Below are positions 1 to 11,249 of a stretch of DNA of 60,594 nt, in pieces (within the stretch, counting starts at the first letter, position 1; each line of letters starts with the position of its first letter). The translations under genes were made by a program, and so were the position numbers. This DNA is from Blepharisma japonicum (taxonomy: Eukaryota; Ciliophora; Heterotrichea; Heterotrichida; Blepharismidae). The stretch is taken from contig CATKHK010000142.1 in NCBI GenBank assembly GCA_949751835.1, positions 1-60,594 on the forward strand, read 5' to 3'. Under the pieces are notes generated by a model, which worked only from the letters and a program-made list of their open reading frames with translations, did no database searches and was not told where the DNA came from.

Positions 1-1088
1 AATAGTGACTGGGACAAATCTTTTGCAGACCACTTACATGGAACGAGGGATTGTACGTACGAGAGTAAGCTTGTCTTACGATCTACTGAGATCCAGCCTC
101 CTTCCTTCGATTTGTCACCCCCTGTATTTTTATCTCTGCTGGGGTATCAAAGTTGACTTTACTTGCTTTACTTTAAGAATAATTTTTATCACTTAAATTC
201 TATAACTTAGCTGGATATTATTCATGTTTTTTCTTTTATTTCATTAGAATTCTCTTTATAATTTATATTTTAGAATTTAGTATTAATGTTCTATTTAAAT
301 TATATTTATAATTGGATTCATCTAAAATGGCTAAATAATAATTAGATATTGAATGCTGCGATTAAGAATAGAAATAGAATACTAATTGATTCTTTAAGAA
401 TCTATTTTTAATATTAATTATAATAAGCTGTTCAGCTCTATATTTATGCTTGTTTTAAAAAATTTAGATGTATATCAATGATTTGGTTTATTAAAAACTC
501 AAACTTAGTATCAAAGAATTAAGATTAGACAAACATTTATTTGCAAATGGTAACTTAAATCTATTGCCATCATATTCCCAGATTAAAATTTTAATTAATC
601 CTTTAAAAATAAAATAATATTATAATCAATTTCAAAAGGGCTTATACACTTCATCTTCATTTTCATAACAAAATTATTTAAAAATAGTTCATCATAGAAT
701 GCGTGGATTAAGTTCTATGATTATTTTCTTTAATTTATTAGATTATATGAGTTTGATAAAGACATTTTTTTGCTGAATTCTCAAAGAAAATATTATTTGA
801 GATTTTATTTTTTCATTGGATTAGAGAGGTAAATTATGGATGTAAATAATTTTCCAATTCTAATTTTTTTGAGTGAATAAGAGAAAAAGATTCTATTGTA
901 ATTTCTCTTTAAAGAATAAAAGATATAAAATGCAATAAAATAATATAAAATTCACTTCCTCACTCATTAAGATCTTTCTCATATTTCTCAAAAAAATTTT
1001 TGAAAAATTAAATTTAATCAGCAATTGATTTGAATTATATCATAAATCAATTTTAAGCAATTAATACGATGATTAATTTAATCAATAA
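1..1088. other. Left edge and AT-rich non-genic stretch
   Basis: The first ~190 bases are clearly richer in GC than what follows and contain a short plus-strand open frame with no recognisable domain. From about 200 to 1088 the sequence is very AT-rich with stops in all frames and no conserved protein that I can see. The GC-rich edge resembles the right edge of the window in texture, so it may be the tail of a repeat, but I found no matching motif. Confidence 0.4.
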
Positions 1089-1883
1089 TTAGCTGATGCT
1101 CAAGTTTTCCAAGATTTTTTTCTTCAAGCAAAACTTGTAGCAATACATATCTCGATAATAATGTAAGCTAATATAAATCGATCCTTTATGGTTTACTAAG
1201 AAACAATTGTTATAATATACGAACTGAGAGTTTCCAACAACATTCCATGCATATTCATTGTCGACTTCACTTTCCAAAATTTTCCCATTTTTTATCAAAA
1301 CATAAATTCTTGAATTTATTTCAAATAAAATTTTTTGAAATTTTTGACGTATATCCATAATAGGCAGCTCTGTATAGCTCTCTATTTGGAAATCGTATTT
1401 ATATACTTTTGAGTGCTCATATCCGCATATAATTATAGAATTTTTGAAAATCGTGCAAGCACAAAGGGAGGATGCCATTGGGAGAGGCGTTATTTGATAT
1501 CATTTATTTTCGTTTATATCAAATTTAGATGCGAGGCATAAAAGTGATACACCATTATAGCCTCCAAACATATAAATTGAATTTTTATAATAAATAGACC
1601 CTGCAAAGTAGCAAGGAGTCCAGGACGGTAAATTTTTCTTTATTTTCCAAGATTTCAGATCAATGATGCAGGAAATCCCAGAAATTGGCTCATGATTCCC
1701 ATAGCAGAATAGTTCTGACTGTGGTAAAAGAGCAATAGACGTTCCGAAATTGAACGTTTCATTTTTGCTTAAATAAAAATGCGATTTTGCAGCTGAGTCA
1801 AGATCATAAGTCCATATCCTAACTCTTTTACTAGCTCTATCAATGTTGTATAAGTGATTTTCGCATAAAAGTGGGTCTTCCAT
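1089..1883 (-). CDS. Kelch-repeat protein
   Basis: This 264-residue protein reads through one in-frame TGA as Trp at residue 128. That Trp is the diagnostic one of a kelch blade: the blade has SIYMFGGYNG, then a KFDINENKW segment, then ITPLPM. Two or three further blades can be guessed from spaced aromatic and Gly pairs, so it is a small beta-propeller or part of one. No signal peptide or other domain is visible. The start ATG at 1883 follows an AT-rich stretch and the stop is TAA. Kelch propellers are protein-interaction modules, often ubiquitin-ligase adaptors or cytoskeletal linkers; the partner here is unknown. It differs in sequence from the propeller shared by the genes at 4237 and 15874. 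Confidence 0.75.
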
Positions 1884-2194
1884 AATATATATTATAAAAT
1901 TTTAATATCCGTTTTCCATTACATTTTTTTAACATTAATGACTCATAATAAACTTTCTGCACTGACTTATTAGTGCATTTGAAAATCTGAATGCCTTCAA
2001 TGATATAAAAGAAAGTACACTAATAATTTAAAAGTAAAATATAATGATACTAATTTTATAATAGAATTTAAATTTTGAATAAGCAGATTGTCTAATAAGA
2101 GTAGCTAATATTCCCAGATTCAATTCTATTTTATTTTTCTTAACACTTTTTTCTTATTAACTTTAATCAAAAATGTAAAAATAAATTATATTAG

Positions 2195-3004
2195 CAAAAT
2201 GTTTGCAAAAATTATATAATAATTACAAATTTTACTCGCACATTTCCTTTTAATATGAAACTTCCTGATCAGCTTCCAGGATCTTTCAAATATAAACACC
2301 TTGAAGCTAAAGCAAGTATTGAATATTTTGTAAAAGCGAAATTTATATTTCCAGATAAGAAAAAGCTCAAGGATAAGACTGAAGTTCATATATATAACAG
2401 ATTGATGTCATTTCAGACTAATATTAATATAGAAAAAACTAGCAAAATCGTATGCTGTTGTTGCTGTGATAAAGGAAGCTGCACAATCAAATCAAAATTT
2501 AGCCAAGATGCTTTTACGTCAGACCAAGTCGCTGGTGCAATTATTCAGGTAGACAATAGAAATGGGCAAGTTGATATAAAAAATATTGCTTTTACATTAT
2601 GAAGGTCTGTCAGATTGAAAACAAATACAGGAATTTCAACCTTTTATAAAGAGAAAATTATAGAGGAGAATTCAAGAGGACTACTGAGTGGAGAATCTAT
2701 AGAGGAGTCTAATTCGATTGTCTGCAACTTAAATTTGCCTTTGGCTAGAGATAAGCTTGATATGATATATTCAACGAGAGGTTATCTTATTGAGTGTTGC
2801 TATACATTGGATTGCCATGCAGTATTAGATGGCTGCTGCTTTTGTGGAGGAGAAAAGCCTTCAATTGAAATGCCGATGGCGTTGTATTCGATCTATGCTC
2901 CTCCGCAAAACATTGTTCAGCCGCCTCCAGGCTGGAATCCAATAAGCTATGATCAAGTTGCTTTATATTATGACAAAGCTTATGATATCAAGCCGAGCTC
3001 TTAG
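2195..3004 (+). CDS. Arrestin-domain protein, lacking the usual N-terminus
   Basis: The frame carries an arrestin-like core: FPFNMKLPDQLPGSFKY, then a Cys cluster CCCCC-DKGSC, then a segment with FTSDQVAGAIIQVDN that matches the C-lobe pattern of arrestin and Vps26-type folds. One TGA at 2600-2602 is read as Trp. The first ATG is at 2255 (249 residues), but homology starts upstream of it: the frame is open from 2195, and the TFPFN just before the ATG is the conserved arrestin segment. About 100 residues of the N-lobe are therefore missing or lie beyond an intron I could not place. The C-terminus has QPPPGW and a tyrosine-rich end. Arrestins are trafficking adaptors. It is either a truncated gene or one with an unrecognised upstream exon. 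Confidence 0.6.
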
Positions 3005-3184
3005 CTCCTTAATACATATATAGATATTAAACTGGTAATCTAATAATAAAATATCAAATAAATATTGACTGGGTGGTTTACCAGAGTAAATAAAACTTTT
3101 GCATTAACTTTTTTCTCCTTAATTTATTCTAAATAATAGAATTTGCTAGCATAACGCTATTATTCAAGCTTAATCTAATTTAAA

Positions 3185-4006
3185 TTAATTTTTCAACTCA
3201 GCCATTTCGACACTTTCGTCTTTTCCTGTTTCTTTCAAATCAAAATCAATAGTAAAAGTAAGCACCAAGCCCCTGAAAAATTGGCAAAATACAGGAGGCA
3301 TCACAATCGCCAAAGTGACTAAAACCCACTCGCACAATGACTTTGCGTATTCATTAAACAACGAATTGGCATACAAAGAATAAGCAAACTCCCACTCCAA
3401 TAAAGCCAAAACTCCTACTGCAACCCAGCTCCACAAAATCACATTAAGTAAAAAATACCAGCTCTTTTCTTTAGAATTCAGCACAGTTTCAGTATTTTTA
3501 ATGTTCAAAAATACCATACAGCTCCATATAATGTTTGCAAATAAAAAGACAATACAAGAAAAATTGTGAATTGGCTCAAAAGGCAGCACATGAGTCCCAT
3601 TAATATCATTTGTGTAGGCAATTAATGGTAAAAATAGGCATGAAGCAATCCCAGTATACTTTAAAAGAGCTCTCTTTGTACTAGATAAAATTGGTAAATA
3701 GTGGCAATAAGCACCAATATACATTAAGGGTAAGACAAGGGCATAATAAGTATAAGATGCGATCATAACTCTGTCATGTCCTCTGAAGCATCCTAAATAG
3801 CTTGGTGATGGGAGGAATGATTTACAGTAAAAATTGCTTAAACATCCCAAAAGTAAGCTTACATAAAGAGCCACGAGCATGATTAATGCAAATAAAAACA
3901 TGATTTTTGGGATATTTACAGAGTAGACTGATTTCCCTTCTTTATATGTATGGAAAAACATAGGTAAGCAAAAAGACTGCCTGAATTCTTTATCATTCTC
4001 TTCCAT
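3185..4006 (-). CDS. Six-TM membrane protein, Frag1/DRAM/Sfk1-like
   Basis: A single uninterrupted frame of 273 residues with about six hydrophobic segments, near residues 33-55, 83-103, 116-130, 149-168, 185-205 and 223-243. An acidic polar tail ends in EMAELKN. Features that suggest the Frag1/DRAM/Sfk1 (PGAP2-related) group are the first loop with paired cysteines, a PFEPIHNF-type segment before a TM helix and an EW pair before the last helix. Members act in GPI-anchor remodelling, autophagy or PI4-kinase recruitment, and I cannot say which applies. The start follows the AT-rich spacer shared with the plus-strand kinase-kelch gene, so the two are divergent. Confidence 0.5.
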   Translation of the reverse strand: MEENDKEFRQSFCLPMFFHTYKEGKSVYSVNIPKIMFLFALIMLVALYVSLLLGCLSNFYCKSFLPSPSYLGCFRGHDRVMIASYTYYALVLPLMYIGAYCHYLPILSSTKRALLKYTGIASCLFLPLIAYTNDINGTHVLPFEPIHNFSCIVFLFANIIWSCMVFLNIKNTETVLNSKEKSWYFLLNVILWSWVAVGVLALLEWEFAYSLYANSLFNEYAKSLCEWVLVTLAIVMPPVFCQFFRGLVLTFTIDFDLKETGKDESVEMAELKN

Positions 4007-4236
4007 TTTATAATTATTTTAGCAGTCCTGATTTTCTTATAATTAAGTTTTTATACTAAGTTTTAATTGGAATGGTTAAGGATTAAATAAGTCATTTTCT
4101 TATAGATAATATAAAGTATAGAAGCATAGCTGCTGAGCTTTGGACGATATGCAAGTTAGAAGTCGTTTTCTCTAAGCTAATATTTCTGAGAATGCATATA
4201 TATATATATAAGAATACAATTAACTACTTAATTAAA

Positions 4237-5946
4237 ATGGGGAATAAAATCCCTCCAACTCCCAGAATTTCATCTTGCCATCGAAACAGATCGAATTCTC
4301 TTGATGAAGAGACTAATGAATTAATCAGCGACAATTCCTTCAGATTATCTGATGGGCGAGAAATTGATATAAGTAAAAATTCAAAAATTTACAAAGTTTT
4401 TGATTGCAGTAATATTGATTTAGATGATATGAATTGATGTATTTTAAAAATAATTCATAAAAAAGATGCAGAAATACAAAAATTAGCTAAATCCGAAGCG
4501 AATCTCTTATGTACACTCGATCACTATAATATTGTTAAATCCCACAAAACTTTTGAAAGCAGCAAAGACATTTGCATTGCTATGGAGTTTTGCAGTAAAG
4601 GCTCTCTAAAGAAAGAGCTACAAAAGAAAATACCATTAAGCGAAGAATTAATATGAAATTATATGCAGCAGCTTTGCGCAGGTATCAAGTATTTGCATAG
4701 CAACTGTGTTATTCATTGTGATTTAAAAACTCAAAATATTTTCTTGTGCGAAAAAGAAGAATTAAAAATTGGTGATTTTGGGCTATCAAGAGTTGTGCCT
4801 TCCCTTGACGCACTCATACATGGTAGCTCAGGTACATTGAATTATTTTCCTCCAGAAATGAAAAAAGGCTGATATAACAGTAAGCGTGATATATGAGCTC
4901 TTGGAATTATTTTATATGAAATGTGCTATCTATCCCATCCATATGAAATGGTTGGAATTGGGGAATATTATGCGAAACTGGACGGAATTAGTCTGACCAA
5001 ATGGAAATATTCGCAAAATCTGAAAGATATTATAATAAATTGTTTGAATAAAGACCATAAACGAAGACCAAGTATTTTTGATATTATCAATTCTGATAAA
5101 AGACTTGGAACTAATGAAAACATTTTTACTGGTTTGGAGAAATTTAAAAAAGACATAGCTCTTCCATCTTGCATTTATTATTTGCAGCCAAACTCGACAA
5201 CAGTTTTCCAGTATAATGCTCAATTTGATACTGTTAAAATGCAAGAATCTTTAGTAAAGTGGATTCATTTTGGTAGCTGATGTACAACAAGATCTGGCGA
5301 AGTGATTTTTTCTGGTGGGGAAGATTATGGGGTTTCTGGTTCAACGTATAAATTTTCTTTTAACGACAAAATAACTCATGAAAAGCTAAACGACTGCGAA
5401 TTAAACTCCCATCATTCTCTCGTTTGCTACGAAAATTATATTTATTCGTTTGGAGGAACATCACATGTTTGCCAAAGGCTGAATTTAGATAGCAAATTAT
5501 GGGAAAACTTAAACATCATAATAGAAAATATTGGAATTACAACAGCTTGCATTGGAAATGAAGAAATTGTATTTACTGGGAAGGATACAAATAAAATCTT
5601 TTATTATAGTATTGATAGTCCGACAAATAGCTTAGTTTCTGAGCAGCTTCCGGTTGGCACTGGAGATTACAAATTATTAGCCCAGGGGACCGAATATATT
5701 TACTGTTTATGCAGAAATAGCTTATATCAGAGCCCCCTCTCCAGCAGGCACTGGGAATTTGTCAGCAATATACAAGAAGGAAACTGGTGAAGCCCTTCTC
5801 AAGCAATATGCTACAGAGAAAACATTTATTTCGTCACAAACGATCACGAAAACCAAATAATTTGAAAATTAGACTGTGCACAAAACACAGTGACTTCTGT
5901 CGCAAACTTAGCCGAGCTAACTAAAAATAATATCCAATTTTTATAA
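4237..5946 (+). CDS. Protein kinase fused to kelch-type propeller
   Basis: Reading TGA as Trp gives one 569-residue frame with seven in-frame Trp-TGA codons. I chose the ATG at 4237 because it gives MGNK, a plausible N-myristoylation start; the in-frame ATG at 4192 would add a poor 15-residue leader. The kinase domain spans about residues 45-300. It has a weak Gly loop, Lys71 as the likely ATP-binding lysine, HCDLKTQN with Asp162, DFG with Asp180, PPE, and DIW with its Trp from TGA. HRD is changed to HCD, but the catalytic residues remain, so activity is plausible. From about residue 345 a propeller begins with FSGGEDYG and contains [13 protein letters not shown]. The same propeller is found in the B-box protein at 15874-17370. 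Confidence 0.85.
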
Positions 5947-5998
5947 GCAGTCTTTTTATTTCACTGAATTTTACATACAATTTATATCTGATAATTAA

Positions 5999-7720
5999 AT
6001 GGAAGAGCCGAATAATAACTCATCTCCAATCGTTGCATCTTTATCAATCCCAATTATTCCTCCCACAATTGACCTGGAGTCCACCAGCGCTCTTTCTCCC
6101 GAAGCTTCTCTTTCAGTCCCTACTTTTGAAGAGCAGCCAGCCCTCGAAAAGACAATTTCAGCGCCGCCTGTGATCCGAAGACAAGCTCGAAACCTGACTG
6201 GGATTTCTGACAGAACCAATCAAAAGCTGTCTCAACTGCTCACTCAGCTTGAAGCTAATGTGATTTCTGCTTTTAACAAGCTCGTCAGGAACAACTCAGT
6301 CATAAAACAAGATTTCGAAGCCTTGATCAACGAAGGAAAAAACCTTATGATCAGCTCACCTTCGCCAGTCTTGCTGACTGAGTATGGGCTTGACTTGAAT
6401 AACATTCTTGATAGAATACTCCAAGAAAGCTACAACTTGGATGACGTTTTTCAGTCCTTGCTAGTTGTTAAGGACATGCAACTGGCGAACCAGAAAAAGT
6501 CTGAGGAAAACGTTAACAAGCTCGAATTGATTTGTTCAGCAAAAGAACCGATGAGGAGAGGGAATAAGAAGAAAAGGACTTTTTTGAATGTGATTTATGC
6601 AGAACCTACAACACCATCTGACCATCTTTATGCGATTACAAGACTGGTAGATGATATTAAGACGAATCAGGAAATTCTTGACGATTTGGAAAGAAGCAAA
6701 GAAAAAGTGCTGGAAAATCAAGTATTTCCTGAAGAGCAAACCCATGTAGTCAACAATATGACAGATGATATGGCCAAGGCTTTTGAGGCAAAACTTGAAA
6801 AAATTGAAGACTCAGATCTTAAGGAAACTTCTATGAAGCTGGTTAAAATCCTTAGAGAACTTTCCCAGGAAAAGGAAGAAATGCCAATGCTGCGGCTTAT
6901 CAAGATGACTGCTCATTGGAGTCAGATTCACCCAGTATTTTTAGACGCAATTGTTAAGCTGTTAGACATTTCTGTTACCCAGAAATCAAAGGAGTCAAGT
7001 GAAAAGGAGCCAAGCCAAACCATTTTTACAAAAGAGCAGGTGAACGAACTACTAAATTCACTAATTGTTCTTGCTAACAGTTTATCAGTAGTTTCAAAAG
7101 TTCCTACCGCAATAAGTGAAAGTGAATCAGAGTTCTCAAAGTGCAAAGAGCTCATAAAGTCTTGTAATGCTTCGCTTCAAATATTGTTAAGCACTGAAAG
7201 CTTGCCAGCTACTTCCCTTGAGTCCCAAAAGTACATTGAAGAATTCAATGAAATGCCAACTGTTGTTTCAAAAACTACACTCTCTTCAATCCTAAGCGAA
7301 GTCTATGCAGCTAGTGACCGAGTCCCTTCAGTCGACAACTTCTGGCCGACCGACAGCTTGAATTCCTGGGACAACGTTTTGCGGGAGCTTAAAAAAGTCT
7401 CTAATGAAGCATTCCACAAGGAATCCTACGAAAGTGAAGAAGACTTAAGAAGCATTGAGGATGAGCTAAAAAAAGCATTAGAAACTATTGATGAAAAGGA
7501 TAAGATTATCGAGAGTCAAGCAGAAGCTATAAAAGAAGAAAAGGAAAAGGTTGAAAGAGATGCAGAGAGCTTAGCAGTTCAATTAAGAGAAGAAGTTAAG
7601 CAAGAGCGATTGGTGATAGAAGAAATGGCAGCCAAGATGGAGAGCCAGGCTCAGAGAATTAAAGAATTGGAAGCCCTGCTTAAAATACAAGAGAGTGGGG
7701 AAGGCCAGCAGCAAGGCTAA
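5999..7720 (+). CDS. Coiled-coil protein of unknown function
   Basis: An uninterrupted 573-residue frame with a Pro/Ser-rich disordered N-terminus (about 1-65), a largely helical Leu-rich middle, and a strong heptad-type coiled coil at about 475-565 that ends in a Gln/Gly tail. I do not recognise a catalytic domain. It starts only 52 bases after the stop of the kinase-kelch gene on the same strand. It has no in-frame TGA, and the codon use is GC-richer than its neighbours, as in well expressed ciliate genes. A structural or cytoskeletal scaffold is a guess only. Confidence 0.7.
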   Translation: MEEPNNNSSPIVASLSIPIIPPTIDLESTSALSPEASLSVPTFEEQPALEKTISAPPVIRRQARNLTGISDRTNQKLSQLLTQLEANVISAFNKLVRNNSVIKQDFEALINEGKNLMISSPSPVLLTEYGLDLNNILDRILQESYNLDDVFQSLLVVKDMQLANQKKSEENVNKLELICSAKEPMRRGNKKKRTFLNVIYAEPTTPSDHLYAITRLVDDIKTNQEILDDLERSKEKVLENQVFPEEQTHVVNNMTDDMAKAFEAKLEKIEDSDLKETSMKLVKILRELSQEKEEMPMLRLIKMTAHWSQIHPVFLDAIVKLLDISVTQKSKESSEKEPSQTIFTKEQVNELLNSLIVLANSLSVVSKVPTAISESESEFSKCKELIKSCNASLQILLSTESLPATSLESQKYIEEFNEMPTVVSKTTLSSILSEVYAASDRVPSVDNFWPTDSLNSWDNVLRELKKVSNEAFHKESYESEEDLRSIEDELKKALETIDEKDKIIESQAEAIKEEKEKVERDAESLAVQLREEVKQERLVIEEMAAKMESQAQRIKELEALLKIQESGEGQQQG

Positions 7721-8206
7721 GAAGGCTAATAAATAATCAGGCAGATATGCTTTATGTTAATAAGAACTGTCAATTTATTCGTTTTGTGTTTATATTTTAA
7801 TAGATTATTTTGAGGATAATTAAGAAATGATGCCCTGTGTTGGCAGCAACCCAATTTTTTTCCTTATTTTGTGTAACAGATGCCCAGAGTTTAATTCAAT
7901 GAAATAACCTTATCTCACAGTTACAATAGAATTAGACTAGGCTTTCTGATACTTACTTTTATAAGAAAATGGTACTTCTAATTTCTCCTGATAGTTAACC
8001 CATTATCTCTAAACTTGAAGCATGCATTTATAAGACAAGATCATAATGGCAGCACCTTTAGACCCGTATTATTTTTGGAGCAACGGGCTGATGTTTCATC
8101 AGCACATTTATAAGACCATAAGACTTCAGTTTGCGTTTGGCAGTGCCAGAACTTAGAAGGGATTATCGCTCAGTTATAATCACGGTTATTTACGATCAAT
8201 AATACC
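7721..8206. other. Non-genic spacer
   Basis: This 486-base spacer lies between two convergent genes. It has no sustained coding frame. It contains a short inverted repeat, CTGATG-TTT-CATCAG, near 8086-8103 and several ATTTATAAGA-type words (near 8027 and 8105). A hidden small RNA gene is possible but unsupported. Confidence 0.4.
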
Positions 8207-9385
8207 TTATAGTGTGCACGCGCTAAACTGCATCCCAAGTTTAAAATCCCCCACAATCTCGATAGCATCCTCATCTGTGCCATCTTTTGTTCTTTTTTCA
8301 AGTAAAGCTATCCTATGTTTTCCTACAGCTCCCTTGAATCCAAACCATGGCAACACCACAACTTCATTATATAGCAAAGTCCCAAAAACTAATAAAACAA
8401 ATCCAATCAACTGAAGCCATAAAAAATCTTCCCATTCCAAAATCATGCTAAAAATCCATACAAAAAAGGTCCTTGAAGCGCCAATTGTGGACCTCGCTAA
8501 AGAGCTTACATGCTTCGTGGTTGAAATCCCTGAAAAATTAAATGAAGCAATGCTGGTCATAGTCCCTCACCAGAGGAACATTAATTCTCAGTTCGCGCCT
8601 ATCTGTTTTAGTGCTTGTATTGAATCTTCAACCCGGCCGTCGTCACACATTTTTGGCTCATTGCAAGGAATTGCATATAAAATTGGCAAAATGATTAAAT
8701 ACATACACGACCCACAAAGGCCTTCAATCCCAACTGCTTGTAAAGGGTCAACATTAACATTTTTCAGCAGGAGTTCTTCACTTACATACATTCCGCCTAA
8801 TAGCAATTCCCCAATAAATAAAACTATAACCCCTAGCACAGGATCTTCGGCTGTGCTTGCTTTATTAATGATACTAGCGATACCTGTTATGGCTATCCCC
8901 AAAGTTATCATGATCACCCCTGTAGTTTCATGCCTGAATAATCTTCTCTTTAAAAAGATTATTGAATAAATGCACACAATTACAATTATAAATCCTCTTA
9001 TCATTTGGTACACAGATGCTGCCGAAAGAATTAGTCCGATAAAAATAAATGTTGAGCCCAATAAGTCAAAAAATGCTGGGATTACAAATATAAAAGGACC
9101 TAATTTCTTATAGAGGCCAGTCCTTGGGGCAGGCTGAGTTGACTCTAAGATTGGTTTGGAGTCAATATTAATTTTTCTTTTGTTGAGCCATTGCATCGTG
9201 TAGTAAATTAATAGACATAAAACTTCTCCTAGGAACATGGATGCGGTTTGAAAATAAGGATGCTCAAATTTGGTGCCTTCAGAGTGAACTATGTCCATTG
9301 CTTTAGCAGTCAGTGTGTTTGCGGTTCCTGAAATTAGCATCAGGATCATAAAGATGTAAATCAGAATATTACTTGGGTTCGCCAT
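8207..9385 (-). CDS. SLC35F6: SLC35F6-like drug/metabolite-family transporter (copy 1)
   Basis: The full frame is 392 residues once the two TGA codons near 8580 are read as Trp. It matches the animal SLC35F6 layout along its length: an N-terminal helix with SGTANTLTAKAMD; FEHPYFQTASMFLGE; the EamA-type helices with ASVYQMIRGFIIV and FLKRRLFRHETTGV; VDPLQAVGIEGLCG; and the second-half segment with FNFSGISTTKHVSSLARSTIGASRTFFVW ending in LVFGTLLYNE. About ten TM helices are expected. SLC35F6 proteins sit in lysosomal or mitochondrial membranes in animals; their substrate is poorly defined. The C-terminal tail is polar and differs from copy 2. It is the downstream member of a same-strand tandem pair with the gene at 9781-10947. 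Confidence 0.85.
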
Positions 9386-9780
9386 TGCTAATAGAGAATT
9401 TAATTTATCAACACAATTACGTTAAATTCATTTTCTTGAATTCATTCAGATTGAATCAGAATTATTAAAATTTAGTGTAATAGTCACAGTAAATGTGTTT
9501 CTTTTAAGAATTAGATTGCAAACAATCAAAATAATTTTGGCATCTCAAATTAATAGTTTTGCATTTAATAAACAAAGAAAATTATTATAAAAATATTTTG
9601 GTATCTTTGAAAGCCAATTAATTGTTACAAATAATTATTTACATACAAATATATGATACTCTATAAATTTTCTCGTAATTCTGATCCTACTATTGAAATT
9701 ACTGTTAAAGGCATTTATAATATATATCACCAAATTATTTTAGATAAACTTTTGGATTAAATTCTTTATAAATAAAACAA
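9386..9780. other. AT-rich spacer between tandem transporter copies
   Basis: A 395-base very AT-rich interval separates the stop of the upstream copy from the start of the downstream copy. No coding frame or repeat is evident. It should hold the promoter of copy 1 and the terminator of copy 2. Confidence 0.4.
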
Positions 9781-10947
9781 TTAATCTGAGTCATATTTAA
9801 TATCCCTAAAATTTTCAATATCTTCTGTCGTAATCGTATCCACTTTATTGGTGCTTTCTTCCTGCTGCAATCGATGCTTTTGCACAGACTCCTTAAACCC
9901 AAACCAAGGGAAAATTATCACTTCATTATACAGAAGTGTCCCGAAAACAAGCAAAACAAATCCAATCAATTGAAGCCACAAAAACTCTTCCCATTCCACA
10001 ATGATACTAAAAATCCAGACTAAGAATGTCCTTGCAGCACTTATAGTTGACCTCGCCAATGAGCTCGCATGTTTTGTAGTTGAAATTCCTGTGAAATTAA
10101 ACGAAGCAATACTTATCATGGTCCCCCACCAAAGCAGCATTAATTCTCAGCTGGCCCCAATTTGTTCAAACGCTTTTACAAAATCCTCAACTTTCCCATC
10201 ATGGCACATTTTACTATCATTGCAGGGAATTGCATATAAAATTGGTAAAATAATCAAATAAAGGCTAAAGCCAAAAAGTCCTTCAATCCCTACAGCTTGC
10301 AAAGGGTCGACCTTTATATTTTTTAAAAATAATTCTTCGCTGACATACATTCCGCCTGATAGAGCTTCTCCTACAATTAAAATAATGATTCCAAGAACTG
10401 GGTCTTGGGCTGTATTTGCTTTATAAAGGACACTTGCAAGGCCAGTTATAGCGATACCAAGGGTTATCATGATAACTCCTGTGGTTTCATGCCTAAATAA
10501 TCGTCTTTTCAGAAAAATCATTGAATAAACCGCTACAATTACAATTATAAACCCTCTAATCATCTGGTATACAGACGCTGCTGAAAGTACTAGTCCGATA
10601 AAGATAAAAGTAGAGCCTAATAAGTCGAAAAATGCTGGGATTATAAATATAAACGGACCCATTTTCTTATAGAGGCCTGCTTTCTGAGATGAGTCTTTAT
10701 TTCATAAAATTGGGACATTTTCACTTTCTTTTGGCTTTTTTCGGTTAATTCATTGCATTATGTAGTAGATTACTAGGCATCATACTTCTCCCATAAACAT
10801 GGTTGCGGTTTGAAAATAAGGATGCTCAAATTTTGAGCCTTCGGAATGGACTATGTCCATTGCTTTAGCTGTTAATGTGTTGGCTGTGCCTGAAATCAGC
10901 ATTAATATCATGAAGATATAGACTAAAATCTTGTGGGACTGCACCAT
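9781..10947 (-). CDS. SLC35F6: SLC35F6-like transporter (copy 2)
   Basis: Reading TGA as Trp gives 388 residues from the ATG at 10947, beginning with a hydrophobic helix and ISGTANTLTAKAMDIVHSEG. The frame crosses TGA codons near 10144 and 10680-10770; without them only the last two thirds would be seen. The transmembrane core is nearly the same as copy 1: PFIF-IPAFFDLLGSTFIFIGL, SVYQMIRGFIIVIV, LKRRLFRHETTGVIMITLGIAITG. The cytosolic loop after the second helix and the C-terminal tail are divergent. Tandem duplication with loop divergence fits different targeting or regulation rather than a changed substrate path. Confidence 0.85.
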
Positions 10948-11249
10948 TTACTTGGCGAGATTATTATATAAGAAAATAAATTTTAAATAGGCGAAAGAAA
11001 TATCTTCGCTTGGGTTTATAAAAAATAATAGTTTATGACAATTCTATGAGTGAGCTTATAAATGAAAAAGATTTTATTAATAATTCCATAAGGATATTTA
11101 TCAAATCTCTTAAGAAATGAATAAAAATATGCATTTCCAAAAGTAATACAAAAGAAGATATTCCTAATAATTATTAGATTTCTTGTGGTTATTTAAGGTA
11201 TTTTTTAATAAAAAATGAAAAGATGTAATTTTTATATTTGAACATTAAT

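Noticed and set aside
5-196. Short plus-strand open frame at the left edge
   Set aside because: No domain, no upstream context and no codon pattern; length is within chance in this GC-richer patch.
4663-5790. Separate kinase and kelch genes
   Set aside because: They are one frame once TGA is read as Trp, and the Trp residues fall at conserved sites.
7827-7955. C/D-box snoRNA candidate (ATGATG near 7828, CTGA near 7948)
   Set aside because: Box spacing is too long, there is no terminal stem, and box sequences are too short to be significant in AT-rich DNA.
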